Assembly (NCBI GenBank): GCA_949082785.1
Contig: CARVLU010000002.1
Coordinates: 124,001 to 188,000 of the forward strand
Direction of reading: 5' to 3'
Source of the DNA: an uncultured Alphaproteobacteria bacterium
GTDB lineage: Bacteria; Pseudomonadota; Alphaproteobacteria; Rs-D84
DNA length: 64,000 nt
Part shown: in pieces, positions 25,776 to 35,557 of the stretch
Position numbering within the stretch: the first letter of the stretch is position 1
Layout of the letters: every line of letters begins with the position of its first letter
Position numbers and translations under genes: made by a program
Notes under the pieces: model-generated
What the model was told of the DNA's origin: nothing
Seen by the model: only the letters and a program-made list of their open reading frames with translations
The model's database searches: none

Positions 25776-27056
25776 ATGTTGGACATCAAATTTATTCGTG
25801 AAAATCCGGATACGGTCAAACACGCCTGTCGGGTCAAGGGGTTTGACGACGTCACCGACGCCATTTTGACACTGGACGCGCGGGTGCGTGAACTGAAAAC
25901 CATCACCCAGTCGAAAACCGCGGAAAAGAATAAGATTACACGCGAAATCCCAACCGCCACGGACAAGGCGCCGCTGATTGCCGCGTCCAAGAAAATCGGC
26001 GAAGAAATCGCGGCCGACATGGCGGAACTTACGGCACGTGAATCAGAATTAACCGACCTGTTGCACCGCGTGCCGCAAATCCCGGCGGACACCGCCCCCA
26101 TTGGCGCCGACGACAGCGAAAACGTTGAATTGCGTCGCGTCGGCACGCCGCGCACATTTGATTTCACACCGCGCGCACAGTGGGATTTGTTGGACATGAA
26201 CGGCTGGTGGGCGCCGGAAAAAATCGCACAGATTTGCGGGACGCGCACCTATTGCCTGATGGGCGAAGCGGCCGAACTGGACCTGGCGGTGCAGACATAT
26301 GTCATTCAGAAACTGATTCAAAAGGGATTCCGTTTCGTGCAATGCCCGTCGATTACAAAGCCCCAGACCATCTTTGATGCGGGCCACTTTATGGGCGCGG
26401 ACCAATCGGTCATGAACGATGACGTATTCATGCTGACGGGCACCGACAGATGTTTGGCCGGGACGGCGGAAATTATCCTGAATTCACTGCATGGGGGCGA
26501 AATCTTGAATGAAAAAGATTTGCCGATTATGTATGCCGGATTTTCCCCCTGTTTCCGCAAGGAAGCCGGCGCCGCCGGCCGCGACACACGTGGTCTGGTA
26601 CGGTTTCATCAGTTTAACAAGGTTGAACAGTACATCTATTGCACGCCCGACCAGATGACGTCGATGCACGAATTGTTGCTGCGCAACCTGTGCGAAATTA
26701 TGGAAGATTTAGAATTGCCGTACCGCGTTATCGCCAACTGTACCGGCGACATGGGATTTAACAAGGTGTGCATGAACGACGTCGAAGCGTGGGTGCCGTC
26801 TGAAAACACGTACCGCGAACTGGGCAGCTGTTCGTCTATCGGCACGTTCCAGGCACGCCGCACCAACACGCGTTACCGCGCGACCGACGGGTCGATGCAA
26901 TTCTGTGCGACATTGAACAATACGGGCATTGCATTGCCGCGCGCATTGGTGCCGATTATCGAAAACCATCAAAATGCCGACGGGTCCGTGAACATCCCGA
27001 AAAAGTTGCAACCACTGATGGGTGGGCGCACCAAAATCGGCGGTCGTCACATGTAA
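25776..27056 (+). CDS. serS: Seryl-tRNA synthetase
   Basis: 426 residues, SD AAGGA. N-terminal long coiled-coil arm (about 25-105) that holds tRNA-Ser, then a class II core: motif 2 FRKEAGAAGRDTRGLVRFHQF and motif 3 NTGIALPRALVPIIENHQ. Charges tRNA-Ser with serine. It stands alone between trxB and typA and ends at a strong terminator. Ordinary in length and sequence. Confidence 0.98.
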   Translation: MLDIKFIRENPDTVKHACRVKGFDDVTDAILTLDARVRELKTITQSKTAEKNKITREIPTATDKAPLIAASKKIGEEIAADMAELTARESELTDLLHRVPQIPADTAPIGADDSENVELRRVGTPRTFDFTPRAQWDLLDMNGWWAPEKIAQICGTRTYCLMGEAAELDLAVQTYVIQKLIQKGFRFVQCPSITKPQTIFDAGHFMGADQSVMNDDVFMLTGTDRCLAGTAEIILNSLHGGEILNEKDLPIMYAGFSPCFRKEAGAAGRDTRGLVRFHQFNKVEQYIYCTPDQMTSMHELLLRNLCEIMEDLELPYRVIANCTGDMGFNKVCMNDVEAWVPSENTYRELGSCSSIGTFQARRTNTRYRATDGSMQFCATLNNTGIALPRALVPIIENHQNADGSVNIPKKLQPLMGGRTKIGGRHM

Positions 27057-27087
27057 AAAAACACCGGCAAATGCCGGTGTTTTTTTG
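27057..27087 (+). terminator. Terminator of serS
   Basis: ACACCGGC AAAT GCCGGTGT followed by TTTTTTT; it starts at the stop codon. Also usable by the convergent gene at 27089-27496. Confidence 0.9.
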
Positions 27088-27088
27088 A

Positions 27089-27496
27089 TTACAGATATGA
27101 ATCCGGGCGGTCATATTCACAAATCTCGGTCGCGTAAAATCCATCACGGCGCGCATCACGGGACCGGATAAAGCGGTAACAACGCTGATTTTCATACCGG
27201 TGGTCGGCAACGTTTGACGCCACATTGACATAAATATAATCGTCGTCATCGGGGATTTTATCCACAAATCCGCCGTACACATCACCGGAATTGTCGGACG
27301 CAAAGAACTGTTCAATTCCCCCGTCGTCACGCGCCGCGATAATTTCCGCTGTTTTCTGGCACCGCAAGATATAATTGTCGGGCGACGCCATATACTGTAA
27401 TTCGCACGTGCGCAACATATCCGCCGTCACATTGCGTGCATGCGCGGCAAATCCCACGACCAAGACAAACATGGCCAACATTAAAATCTTCTGCAT
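27089..27496 (-). CDS. Small exported protein of unknown function
   Basis: 135 residues. SD GGGGGGA and a clear signal peptide (MQKILMLAMFVLVVGFAAHA). The mature part is acidic and has four cysteines, at about 31, 46, 106 and 125, enough for two disulfides. Features such as IYVNVASNVADHRYENQRCYRF suggest a compact periplasmic domain. I do not recognise a family. It is transcribed alone, convergent with serS and divergent from typA. Confidence 0.7.
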   Translation of the reverse strand: MQKILMLAMFVLVVGFAAHARNVTADMLRTCELQYMASPDNYILRCQKTAEIIAARDDGGIEQFFASDNSGDVYGGFVDKIPDDDDYIYVNVASNVADHRYENQRCYRFIRSRDARRDGFYATEICEYDRPDSYL

Positions 27497-27608
27497 TTTA
27501 TTCCCCCCACTGGTTTATCGGGGACATTTTATCATAAAAAAAGACGCTTAGTTGTTGAAAATTTCAATTTTTAGTTTACCCTGTCCCATATTATAAAAAG
27601 GTAGAAAC

Positions 27609-29441
27609 ATGAAAATTCGTAATATCGCGATTATCGCGCACGTGGACCATGGGAAAACAACCCTGGTGGACAACATGCTGAAACAGGCCGGCACATTCCG
27701 TGAAAACGAACGCGTCGAAGAACGCGTCATGGACAGCGGCGACATCGAACGCGAACGCGGCATTACGATTTCGGCCAAACCCACATCCATCCAGTGGGGC
27801 GAATACAAGATTAATATCGTCGATACCCCCGGGCACGCGGATTTTGGCGGCGAAGTGGAACGTATCTTGTCCATGGTGGACGGTGTTGTCTTGTTGGTTG
27901 ACAGTGCCGAAGGCCCCCTGCCCCAGACCAAGTTCGTATTAAGCAAGGCATTGAAACTGGGCCTGCGACCGATTGTTTGCATTAACAAGGTTGACCGCGC
28001 AGACGCCCGCCCGGACGAAGTTTTGACCGAAACATTCGATTTGTTCGATAAACTGGGCGCGACAGATTCCCAGCTGGATTTCCCGTATCTGTATTCGGTT
28101 GGGCGCGACGGATGGGCCGTGCGCGACATGAACGACGAAAAGAAAGATTTAACCCCATTGTTCCAATTAATTGTGGACCACGTCCCGGCCCCCGATTGCA
28201 ACGGGACGCGGTGCCAATTGGATGCGCCGTTCCGCATGCTGGCCACCACACTGGAAGCAGATCCGTACGTCGGGCGCATTTTGACCGGTAAAATCGAATC
28301 CGGCACAGTTCGCGTCGGCCAACCGGTTCGGGCGATTAACATGAACGGCGACGTCGTTGAACAGGCAAAAATCACCAAAATTATCGAACACCGCGGCGTG
28401 GAAAAGGTATCGCGTGAAACCGCATCCGCCGGGGACATTGTCGTCGTTGCCGGCTTTTCCAAGGCGACCGTGGCGGACACCCTGTGTGATTTGACGGTGA
28501 CCGAACCCATTCCGGCATTGCCAATTGACCCACCGACCCTGACGATGACATTCTTTGTTAATACGTCACCGCTGGCGGGGCGCAGTGGGGGCAAAAAACT
28601 GACATCGCGCATGATTGGTGAACGCCTGTTCAAAGAAGCGGAAACCAACATCGCCCTGAAAGTAACACAAAGCGCAAACAATGAATCATTCGAAGTGTCG
28701 GGCCGCGGGGAACTGCAACTGGGGATTTTGATTGAAACCATGCGCCGCGAAGGATTTGAATTATCCGTATCCCGCCCGCGCGTTGTCACCCACACGGACG
28801 AAAACGGCAACCTGCTGGAACCCATCGAAGATGTCGTGATTGACGTTGACGACGAATTTTCCGGCGCGGTTATTGAAAAAATGACCATGCGAAAGGCTAC
28901 CATCACAGAAATGAAACCGTCCGGCATCGGCAAAAGCCGTATCGTGTTTTCTGCGCCGTCACGCGGTCTGATTGGGTACCTGTCGGAATTCCGCACCGAC
29001 ACACGCGGCACCGGGATTATGAACCGCGTCTTTGCCGAATATGGTCCGTATCGTGGGCCCATTTCGCAATACCGTCCGGGCGTTTTGGTTTCGATGGAAA
29101 ACGGCGCGGCGGCAACATATGCACTGTTTAACCTGCAACCGCGCGGAACGCTGTTTATCGACCCGCAAACCCAGGTTTATTCGGGCATGATTATCGGCGA
29201 ACACAGCAAAGAAAACGATTTGGAAGTCAACCCGATCAAGGGCAAGGAATTGACCAACATGCGCAGTGTGACGGCGGACGAAAAACTGTTCTTGGCCCCA
29301 CCGCGTAAAATGTCCCTGGAAGAAGCGCTGTCTTACATCCAGGACGACGAATTGGTCGAAGTCACACCCGACACAATCCGTCTGCGCAAGAAAGAATTGG
29401 ACAGCAACGTCCGCAAAAAAATGCGTAAAAATGACCAATAA
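27609..29441 (+). CDS. typA: Ribosome-associated translational GTPase TypA/BipA
   Basis: 610 residues. G1 AHVDHGKTTLVDNML (about 10-24), the effector region DSGDIERERGITI, G3 DTPGHADFGGEVER and G4 NKVDRADA, then EF-G-like domains and the BipA-specific C-terminal domain (SRGLIGYLSEFRTDTRGTG, and SKENDLEVNPIKGKELTNMR). Helps 50S assembly and stress adaptation. ATG 27609 follows AAAAGGT. Ends at a strong terminator. Confidence 0.97.
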   Translation: MKIRNIAIIAHVDHGKTTLVDNMLKQAGTFRENERVEERVMDSGDIERERGITISAKPTSIQWGEYKINIVDTPGHADFGGEVERILSMVDGVVLLVDSAEGPLPQTKFVLSKALKLGLRPIVCINKVDRADARPDEVLTETFDLFDKLGATDSQLDFPYLYSVGRDGWAVRDMNDEKKDLTPLFQLIVDHVPAPDCNGTRCQLDAPFRMLATTLEADPYVGRILTGKIESGTVRVGQPVRAINMNGDVVEQAKITKIIEHRGVEKVSRETASAGDIVVVAGFSKATVADTLCDLTVTEPIPALPIDPPTLTMTFFVNTSPLAGRSGGKKLTSRMIGERLFKEAETNIALKVTQSANNESFEVSGRGELQLGILIETMRREGFELSVSRPRVVTHTDENGNLLEPIEDVVIDVDDEFSGAVIEKMTMRKATITEMKPSGIGKSRIVFSAPSRGLIGYLSEFRTDTRGTGIMNRVFAEYGPYRGPISQYRPGVLVSMENGAAATYALFNLQPRGTLFIDPQTQVYSGMIIGEHSKENDLEVNPIKGKELTNMRSVTADEKLFLAPPRKMSLEEALSYIQDDELVEVTPDTIRLRKKELDSNVRKKMRKNDQ

Positions 29442-29466
29442 AAAAACCGGCCCCGGCCGGTTTTTT
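29441..29466 (+). terminator. Terminator of typA
   Basis: AAAAAACCGGCC CC GGCCGGTTTTTT beginning at the last base of the stop codon. Confidence 0.9.
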
Positions 29467-29482
29467 CTGTCACAAATGCGCA

Positions 29483-29511
29483 TGGACAACGGGCGGCGGC
29501 TTTGATATAAT
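29483..29511 (+). promoter_or_regulatory. Promoter of the 29540-31236 glycosyltransferase operon
   Basis: TGGACA, 17 bp, TATAAT, 28 bases before ATG 29540. One of the best sigma70-type promoters in the window. Confidence 0.75.
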
Positions 29512-29539
29512 TTACATGTGATTATGGATTGGGAAATAA

Positions 29540-30388
29540 ATGTCTGTGAAACGTGTGTTTTTATTTGCCGCATATGACCCACGGGGCGGTGTCGATGACG
29601 CATTGGTCCAGTATGTGCGCGCACTGTCTAAATTTGGTCGGGTTGTGCTGGTGATGGACAATGACGCACAGGCGTGCGAATTACAAAAACTGGCCCCGTA
29701 TGTGGTGCACAGCGACGGCGCACGTCACGGCGAATACGATTTTGGTTCATACAAGCGCGCATACATGTATGCGCGCGCAGCGCGCATGCTGCGCGATTGC
29801 GACGTGCTGTATTTGGTCAACGATTCCGTGTATGGGCCGCTGCGGCCGATTGGCGAAATGTTGGACGCGATGGAAAATCTGGATGCGGATGCGTTCGGCC
29901 CGGTGGCCAAGCCCCACCATGACCACCCGCATATTCAATCCTGGTTTATTGGGTGCCGGCCAAGTGTTTTTAACGCCCCATGGTTTGATGAATTTATGAC
30001 GTCCGTCACCCAACAACCGGACAAAGGGATTATAACAAAACTGTATGAACAGGGATTTTCCCGCCGCGTTACGGAAAACGGGGGCACGTGGAAATGTCTG
30101 ATGACGGTGCCCAACCGCGGGATTTACAACCGCGTGTGGGATTTGTATCGACGCGGCCTGCCCTTTTTCAAAAAGGTTGCATTCACGCGGCGCCGCGGCG
30201 CGCTGGGCGGGCAAATTCTGCGGGTGCTGGACAATGTGACACCGACCATGCGGCGCGCCATTATTCACAGCGCACGCCGCGTATATGGCGCGCAATACGT
30301 CGATAAAACACTGACCCGCAATCCGCTTAAAATCATGTACCGCAACGTACGCCACAGTTTACACAAATTATTGGTAGAAGGCATATGA
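29540..30388 (+). CDS. Rhamnan synthesis F (RgpF)-like glycosyltransferase
   Basis: 282 residues. The RgpF-type block is clear: GEYDFGSYKRAYMYA, then DVLYLVNDSVYGPL and HIQSWFIGCRPSVF. Such proteins take part in rhamnose-rich polysaccharide or O-antigen assembly in the cytoplasm, at the membrane face. Stop TGA overlaps the next start (ATGA at 30385-30388), so it is coupled to the family 2-like gene. First gene of a surface-polysaccharide cluster. Confidence 0.8.
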   Translation: MSVKRVFLFAAYDPRGGVDDALVQYVRALSKFGRVVLVMDNDAQACELQKLAPYVVHSDGARHGEYDFGSYKRAYMYARAARMLRDCDVLYLVNDSVYGPLRPIGEMLDAMENLDADAFGPVAKPHHDHPHIQSWFIGCRPSVFNAPWFDEFMTSVTQQPDKGIITKLYEQGFSRRVTENGGTWKCLMTVPNRGIYNRVWDLYRRGLPFFKKVAFTRRRGALGGQILRVLDNVTPTMRRAIIHSARRVYGAQYVDKTLTRNPLKIMYRNVRHSLHKLLVEGI

Positions 30389-31236
30389 CACACAATTCCA
30401 AAAAACTTAAACGCATCGCCGCCATTACCATGGCCCGAAACGACGATTTCTTTTTATCGCGGTGGATTGAATATTACGGCGCGCAAATCGGAACGGAAAA
30501 TCTGTATATTTATCTGGATGGCACGGACCAAAATGTGCCCAAAAATGCGGGCAACGCACACGTCAAAAAATTACCGCACACCGATATGTCGCGCGCAGCG
30601 GGCGATAAATACCGCATTAATCTGATGTCGGATTTGGCCGCCGATTTGTTCGCGCGCGGATACGACATTGTCATCGGATGCGATTGTGATGAATTCTTGG
30701 TCGTTGACCCGGATACCGGCATGTCATTGGCCCGGTATTTATCCCAACCGTCACGTTATGCGACACTGTCGGGACTGGGGCTGGACGTGGGCCAAAATAT
30801 GAATTCAGAATCCGCATTGGACGGACACAAACCCATGCTGGCCCAACGTGAATACGCATTGCTGTCGACGCGGTATACAAAACCCGTGGTGCTGATGCAC
30901 CCCGCCCGCTGGGGCAGTGGATTTCACAGCGTCAAATCCCACAATTTCCACATTGATAAAAATCTGTATCTGTTGCACTTTGGTGCGGTCGATATGGACA
31001 TGCTGGTGACCAAGGCCGCCGCCCGCGGCCCCGACTGGGTTGCGCATCTGCGGCGACGCGGAAACGGAACCATTAACCTGGTAACGAAACAGCGCGCGCG
31101 CGGCAACGCCGCCATGCGCATCGCCCGGATTATTCAACAAATTGCACGACCAATTTATGCGTTGGATAAACCCGGCATGTTGGGCATGAAATGGGTTGTA
31201 AAAATCCCGTCACGCTTTCGCGCAACGGGCATATAA
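30385..31236 (+). CDS. Family 2/92-like glycosyltransferase
   Basis: 283 residues. Starts with AAITMARNDDFFLSRWIEYY, the hallmark of the Glyco_tranf_2_4 group, and has a DCDEF metal-binding motif (DIVIGCDCDEFLVVD). GWHSVKS-like GFHSVKSHNFHID and LLHFGAVD also fit that group. Donor and acceptor are unknown. Translationally coupled to the RgpF-like gene; convergent with the family 4 gene that ends at 31251, with only 14 bp between. Confidence 0.8.
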   Translation: MTHNSKKLKRIAAITMARNDDFFLSRWIEYYGAQIGTENLYIYLDGTDQNVPKNAGNAHVKKLPHTDMSRAAGDKYRINLMSDLAADLFARGYDIVIGCDCDEFLVVDPDTGMSLARYLSQPSRYATLSGLGLDVGQNMNSESALDGHKPMLAQREYALLSTRYTKPVVLMHPARWGSGFHSVKSHNFHIDKNLYLLHFGAVDMDMLVTKAAARGPDWVAHLRRRGNGTINLVTKQRARGNAAMRIARIIQQIARPIYALDKPGMLGMKWVVKIPSRFRATGI

Positions 31237-31250
31237 TTCATCGCATCACA

Positions 31251-32393
31251 TTATAATTTTTGAATCAAATCCGTAATTTGACCGGCGATTTCATCCGCAT
31301 CAAAACGGTTCAACCCCGATGCGGCCCGACGCGCCAATGCGTCTGCATCCACGCGGCCACGCCACACATCGGTCATATGACGCGCCAATGCCGATGCGTC
31401 CCCGGGGGTAAACAACAATCCCGCACGTCCGTCCATCAATATTTCACGCGGGCCGTTTTTACAATCGGATGCAATGTTTACGGTGCCGACGGCGGCGCCT
31501 TCGATTAATACGGTGGGCAAGCCTTCGCTGTAACTGGATAAAATATTACCCATGGCGCCCGCCATAAATCCAAACGGATTGGATTGCGGCCCGGCAAAGA
31601 CAATATTGTTTGCCGCCGGCAATGATGCCGCAATTGATTTAAATCGGTCGGCATGACTGCCCCCGCCAACAATGACCAGACGCACATCCGGGCGCCCCGC
31701 GTCGCGCCAAAACATGTCAAACGCCCGCAGTACGGTTTCAATATCTTTGTCCGCGTACAGGCGCGATACACAGCAAAAATAGTTCCCAAATTCGGGCGCA
31801 TCGGCGATGTCCACCCGCGCGCGCGCGGCGGCGACATCCATCGGGTTATAAATGCGCATGATTTTGTCCGAAAATTGCGGATACATCGCGCGGAAATCAT
31901 CGACGAACCCATCGGTCAGCGTTACCATCATGTCATAACGCGGCAAAAACCGGATATAATTGCCATCGACAAAGCTGTTGATGGACGAATGCCACCACGA
32001 AATTTTTGGCCCGCCCAGGCGGCGAAATTCGCGGTCGAATGCAAAGTTATAATAATCGATAAACACATCCACATCGGCAAAGCGTCGCACATCCATCGTC
32101 ATGCGCCGGAACCATCTGTAAACGTCGCGCGCCGCGTGTTGGATAATCCGCCACAGGAAAAAGTGCGCCAAATCCGTCCCCAACCATTTCAGTGGGTAGA
32201 GGGCATACGTTTTAATCTGGGGATGGGCCGCGAACCAATCGCGATACACCGGTTCACGCAACGGGCAGTATGTAATCAGGATGATTTCCAAATCCGGATT
32301 TTTCATCAACGCATCCAACGTGCGGATACATACCGATTCAACACCGCCAATTTTCATATCCCGCAAACAGATGGCAATCTTTTTTTTCCGCAT
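31251..32393 (-). CDS. Family 4 glycosyltransferase
   Basis: 380 residues from ATG 32393 (SD GGTGGGG). GT-B fold: N-terminal MKIGGVESVCIRTLDALM, linker with YNPMDV, then YFCCVSRLYADKDIETVLRAF and SSYSEGLPTVLIEGAAVGT, where the EGLPTVLIEG stretch carries the EX7E motif. Transfers a sugar from a nucleotide donor during surface-glycan assembly. Second of three minus-strand glycosyltransferase genes; 14 bp after the family 2 gene. Confidence 0.9.
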   Translation of the reverse strand: MRKKKIAICLRDMKIGGVESVCIRTLDALMKNPDLEIILITYCPLREPVYRDWFAAHPQIKTYALYPLKWLGTDLAHFFLWRIIQHAARDVYRWFRRMTMDVRRFADVDVFIDYYNFAFDREFRRLGGPKISWWHSSINSFVDGNYIRFLPRYDMMVTLTDGFVDDFRAMYPQFSDKIMRIYNPMDVAAARARVDIADAPEFGNYFCCVSRLYADKDIETVLRAFDMFWRDAGRPDVRLVIVGGGSHADRFKSIAASLPAANNIVFAGPQSNPFGFMAGAMGNILSSYSEGLPTVLIEGAAVGTVNIASDCKNGPREILMDGRAGLLFTPGDASALARHMTDVWRGRVDADALARRAASGLNRFDADEIAGQITDLIQKL

Positions 32394-32407
32394 ACGCCCC
32401 ACCCCGC

Positions 32408-33421
32408 CTATTTTATAAATTCGCGAATTTGTGTCTGTAATTTTTCCCATTCGGGGTTCGGCGGCATCGCCAGCGCGCCCATTTTATCCAAATTGCGGAA
32501 ACACGCCCGCGCGGCATCCAAATCCGCGTCCGTATTCAAATACTTGATTTTGCGAAACGCCCAGTTGATAAAATACCACAGAAAGTTTTGTGACCACATA
32601 CGCATCTGGTACGCGTCGGCATTTTTCTGGTACAACGCGAACGCATTTTCGATCCCCGTGCACAGGCTTTGCATAATGCGCAACTGTTTGGCGGACAAAA
32701 CAATCCCGCCGAAATTCGGGATATAAAAATACAGCGGTAACGGCGCAATCGTGACACGGGGCCGCTTTAACATGACGGCCGACCACCATGGGAAATCTTC
32801 GAACAAAATTCCCTTGATAAACGGTGTATCGGCAATCAGACTGCGCCGGTATAAATTTTTCCACACCTGGCAATGTTTAATCAGCCATTTCTTTTTCGGG
32901 TTAAACGCATTGTGCGTGCGTTCGGTTGCGTATTCGAACACATCGTCGGTCACGCGCGTTTCAATGCGGCGCACATCATATTTTTTGCGGATGCGGCGCG
33001 GGATAACGTTGTCGGTATCCATATGCAGAATGTGACGCACCATCAATTGCGGTCGGTAAATGCGGTCATACGTGAACGACACGATATCCGACCCGTCACG
33101 CACAGCCAGATGATGCGCAATTTCCATCGTTTGCGGATGAATGAAATCATCACTGTCCAGATACAAGACATATTCCCCGGTGGCAATTTTCATCCCCGCA
33201 TTGCGCGCATCCGACAGACCGCCATTTTCCTTGGTCACGATTTTGAATCGCGCATCGCGCGCGGCGTATTCATCCAAAATGGCCGCACTGTTATCGGGAC
33301 TGCCGTCGTTGACGCAAATCGCTTCCCAGTCGGTGAACGTCTGGTTTAACACACTGTCCAGACAACGACGCAGATATTTTTCAACATTATAAACGGGTAT
33401 GATAATCGAAATCGCCGGCAT
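32408..33421 (-). CDS. Family 2 glycosyltransferase
   Basis: 337 residues from ATG 33421, SD GGGGGG. GT-A fold with ISIIIPVYNVEKYLRRCLDS at the N-terminus, NDGSPDNS, GGLSDARNAGM and the DXD-type motif YLDSDDF (about 89-95). The C-terminal 150 residues are specific to this protein. Middle gene of the minus-strand group with 33441-34355 upstream. Confidence 0.93.
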   Translation of the reverse strand: MPAISIIIPVYNVEKYLRRCLDSVLNQTFTDWEAICVNDGSPDNSAAILDEYAARDARFKIVTKENGGLSDARNAGMKIATGEYVLYLDSDDFIHPQTMEIAHHLAVRDGSDIVSFTYDRIYRPQLMVRHILHMDTDNVIPRRIRKKYDVRRIETRVTDDVFEYATERTHNAFNPKKKWLIKHCQVWKNLYRRSLIADTPFIKGILFEDFPWWSAVMLKRPRVTIAPLPLYFYIPNFGGIVLSAKQLRIMQSLCTGIENAFALYQKNADAYQMRMWSQNFLWYFINWAFRKIKYLNTDADLDAARACFRNLDKMGALAMPPNPEWEKLQTQIREFIK

Positions 33422-33440
33422 GATGCCCCCCATGGTATCA

Positions 33441-34355
33441 TTAATCTTTGTACATTTTGTTAATCATAACGTCGGCAACGGACCCTGGAATCGGCCGCTT
33501 GGCATACGGTGAATTGTATGTCGTTTTTTGAAAAAACGCCCCCGACGTATATTCATCAAACAGTTTTTGCGAAAACGGTTCATTTGCAATCGTCCACCAT
33601 ACGGCGTGCGTGGGGTCTTGGTCCACGTGCGGCATGGCGTCAAAATGTTTTTTTGCGATCGGGTCATTTTCGACCAGGGCTTTGAACATTAATTGGTGCA
33701 TAAAATAATCAAATTCGCGTGGTTCGTTCATCCAGAAATTCAGGATGGTTTGCCGCCAAGCCGCCAACAGATATGCCCCGCGCCGCGCCCGGATAAAACA
33801 GTTTTGCATGTACGAATACGCCTGGCCGACTTTTGTCCCCGCCATATAGACAAAGAAATCCTGGTCGATAATCCATTTGGGGATGGGCGCGGTTGCAAAC
33901 CCGGTTGAATCCAGCCAGATGCCGCCGTGTTGGTACAACAATTCGACGCGGCAAATATCGGCAAAGTGCGCATTTTTAATCTGCCCACGACGCCGTTTTT
34001 CCATAATCACGTCCGGCAGTGTGATGTAATCCCACAACGTGTTTTCATCCAGAACGACCAATTCCTGGGTACAGTTTTTGCGAATACTGCGGAAACATGC
34101 CCGAACCAGTTCAGGGGCGTTTTCTTCGCCCTGTAACCAGATGGTAAAGATTTTTTCGTTTTTATCGTCACGCACCGGCGTGGTTTCGGCAATACTTCCC
34201 GGCGCGGGGACATAACGTTTCAGATACTGCGGAATGGCCCGCGCGGCGACATCGCACCGCCGGTCGCGACGCACATCGCGTGACCGCCAAAACGGATTCA
34301 AGATATGTGCACGCACCACAATATCTGTTAACGCCCATGTTCGACTTAATTTCAT
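33441..34355 (-). CDS. Capsular polysaccharide synthesis-type glycosyltransferase
   Basis: 304 residues. IFTIWLQGEENAPELV, AHFADICRVELLYQHGG and GGIWLDSTG with a DXD-like acidic pair place it in the Caps_synth/Gly_transf_sug group (OCH1-like). Last three entries on this strand probably form one transcript that starts here, just after recA. Function: sugar transfer in capsule, LPS or O-antigen synthesis. Confidence 0.85.
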   Translation of the reverse strand: MKLSRTWALTDIVVRAHILNPFWRSRDVRRDRRCDVAARAIPQYLKRYVPAPGSIAETTPVRDDKNEKIFTIWLQGEENAPELVRACFRSIRKNCTQELVVLDENTLWDYITLPDVIMEKRRRGQIKNAHFADICRVELLYQHGGIWLDSTGFATAPIPKWIIDQDFFVYMAGTKVGQAYSYMQNCFIRARRGAYLLAAWRQTILNFWMNEPREFDYFMHQLMFKALVENDPIAKKHFDAMPHVDQDPTHAVWWTIANEPFSQKLFDEYTSGAFFQKTTYNSPYAKRPIPGSVADVMINKMYKD

Positions 34356-34388
34356 CCCCGCCCCCTTGGCTGCCTGGTGTGTTATGCG

Positions 34389-35468
34389 TTATTCCGCGCT
34401 GCCTGCGTCGGCATCCGCGTCCCCGTCCGCCGGACCCGTGGTCATTTCCTCGGCGATGCCACTGGCGCGCGCCATGATTTTATCCAGCAATTCTTTCTGC
34501 ACGTCTTCGCGGTCACGCAACCATGCGCGGGCGTTCGCTTCGCCCTGGCCCATGCGTTCGTTGTTGTATGAATAGAAACTGCCGGCCTTTTCAATCAAAT
34601 CGTATTTCACGCCCATGTCCAGAATTTCACTGATGCGGGAAATCCCTTCGCCGTACATGATTTTGAAATCAACGGTGCGGAACGGCGGAGCAACTTTGTT
34701 CTTTACAACCTTGACCCGGGTTTCGTTACCGACAACGTTTTCTTTATCCTTGATCTGGCCGGTGCGACGGATATCCAAACGCACAGACGCATAGAATTTC
34801 AACGCGTTACCGCCCGATGTTGTTTCGGGATTGCCGAACATAACGCCAATTTTCATACGGATTTGGTTGATGAAAATCAACAGCGTATTGCTGCGCGACA
34901 CCGAACCCGCCAATTTCTTTAACGATTGGGACATCAAACGCGCGGTGGTACCGACAAAGGAATCACCGATTTGCCCTTCTAATTCCGCCTTGGGCACCAG
35001 GGCCGCCACGGAATCGATAACCACGACATCGACCGCGCCGGATTTGACCAGTGTGTCCGTGATTTCCAACGCCTGTTCACCGGAATCGGGCTGTGAAATA
35101 ATCAGATTGGACACATCCACCCCCAACTTCTTGGCATAGGACGGGTCCAGCGCGTTTTCCGCGTCAATATATGCACATGTGCCGCCCAACTTTTGCGCTT
35201 CGGCGACGGCATGCAGCGCCAGTGTGGTTTTACCACTGGATTCCGGGCCATAAATTTCAACAATGCGCCCGCGCGGATACCCGCCGATACCCAGTGCAAT
35301 ATCCAGCCCCAACGACCCGGACGAAATGGCTTCGATACTCTGCTGGGAACCATCGCCCATTTTCATGATGGCTTCTTTGCCGAACTGTTTTTGAATTTGT
35401 GCCAACGCGGATTCCAGTGCCGGATTCTTTGCGGTGGCGGCGTCTTTTACAACTTCTTTCTTTGCCAT
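34389..35468 (-). CDS. recA: Recombinase RecA
   Basis: 359 residues, SD AAAGGGGA. P-loop GPESSGKTTLALHA (about 73-86), Walker B VDVVVIDSVAAL, the NQIRMKIGVMFGNPETTSGG loop 2 region and an acidic C-tail (TTGPADGDADADAGSAE). Central to homologous recombination and SOS. The alphaproteobacterial LexA site GTTCN7GTTC was not seen upstream, so SOS control is not supported here. Lies between surface-glycan genes and an MFS transporter. Confidence 0.98.
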   Translation of the reverse strand: MAKKEVVKDAATAKNPALESALAQIQKQFGKEAIMKMGDGSQQSIEAISSGSLGLDIALGIGGYPRGRIVEIYGPESSGKTTLALHAVAEAQKLGGTCAYIDAENALDPSYAKKLGVDVSNLIISQPDSGEQALEITDTLVKSGAVDVVVIDSVAALVPKAELEGQIGDSFVGTTARLMSQSLKKLAGSVSRSNTLLIFINQIRMKIGVMFGNPETTSGGNALKFYASVRLDIRRTGQIKDKENVVGNETRVKVVKNKVAPPFRTVDFKIMYGEGISRISEILDMGVKYDLIEKAGSFYSYNNERMGQGEANARAWLRDREDVQKELLDKIMARASGIAEEMTTGPADGDADADAGSAE

Positions 35469-35525
35469 AAAATTTCCCCTTTTTTCATACTGTCATCTTA
35501 CAGGGAATTTTGCCCCCCCGCAATA

Positions 35526-35555
35526 AAAATATCGGGGCGAATACCCCGATATTTT
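35526..35555 (-). terminator. Terminator after the MFS gene
   Basis: AAAATATCGGGG and CCCCGATATTTTT pair; the minus-strand side ends in a T-run. It also insulates recA. Confidence 0.8.
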
Positions 35556-35557
35556 CC

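Noticed and set aside
27548..29062. Long minus-strand frame inside typA
   Set aside because: Antisense shadow of a clear GTPase gene; Ser/Arg-rich translation without domains.
35469..35525. LexA/SOS box before recA
   Set aside because: Neither GTTCN7GTTC nor its complement is present in the 57 bases before recA.
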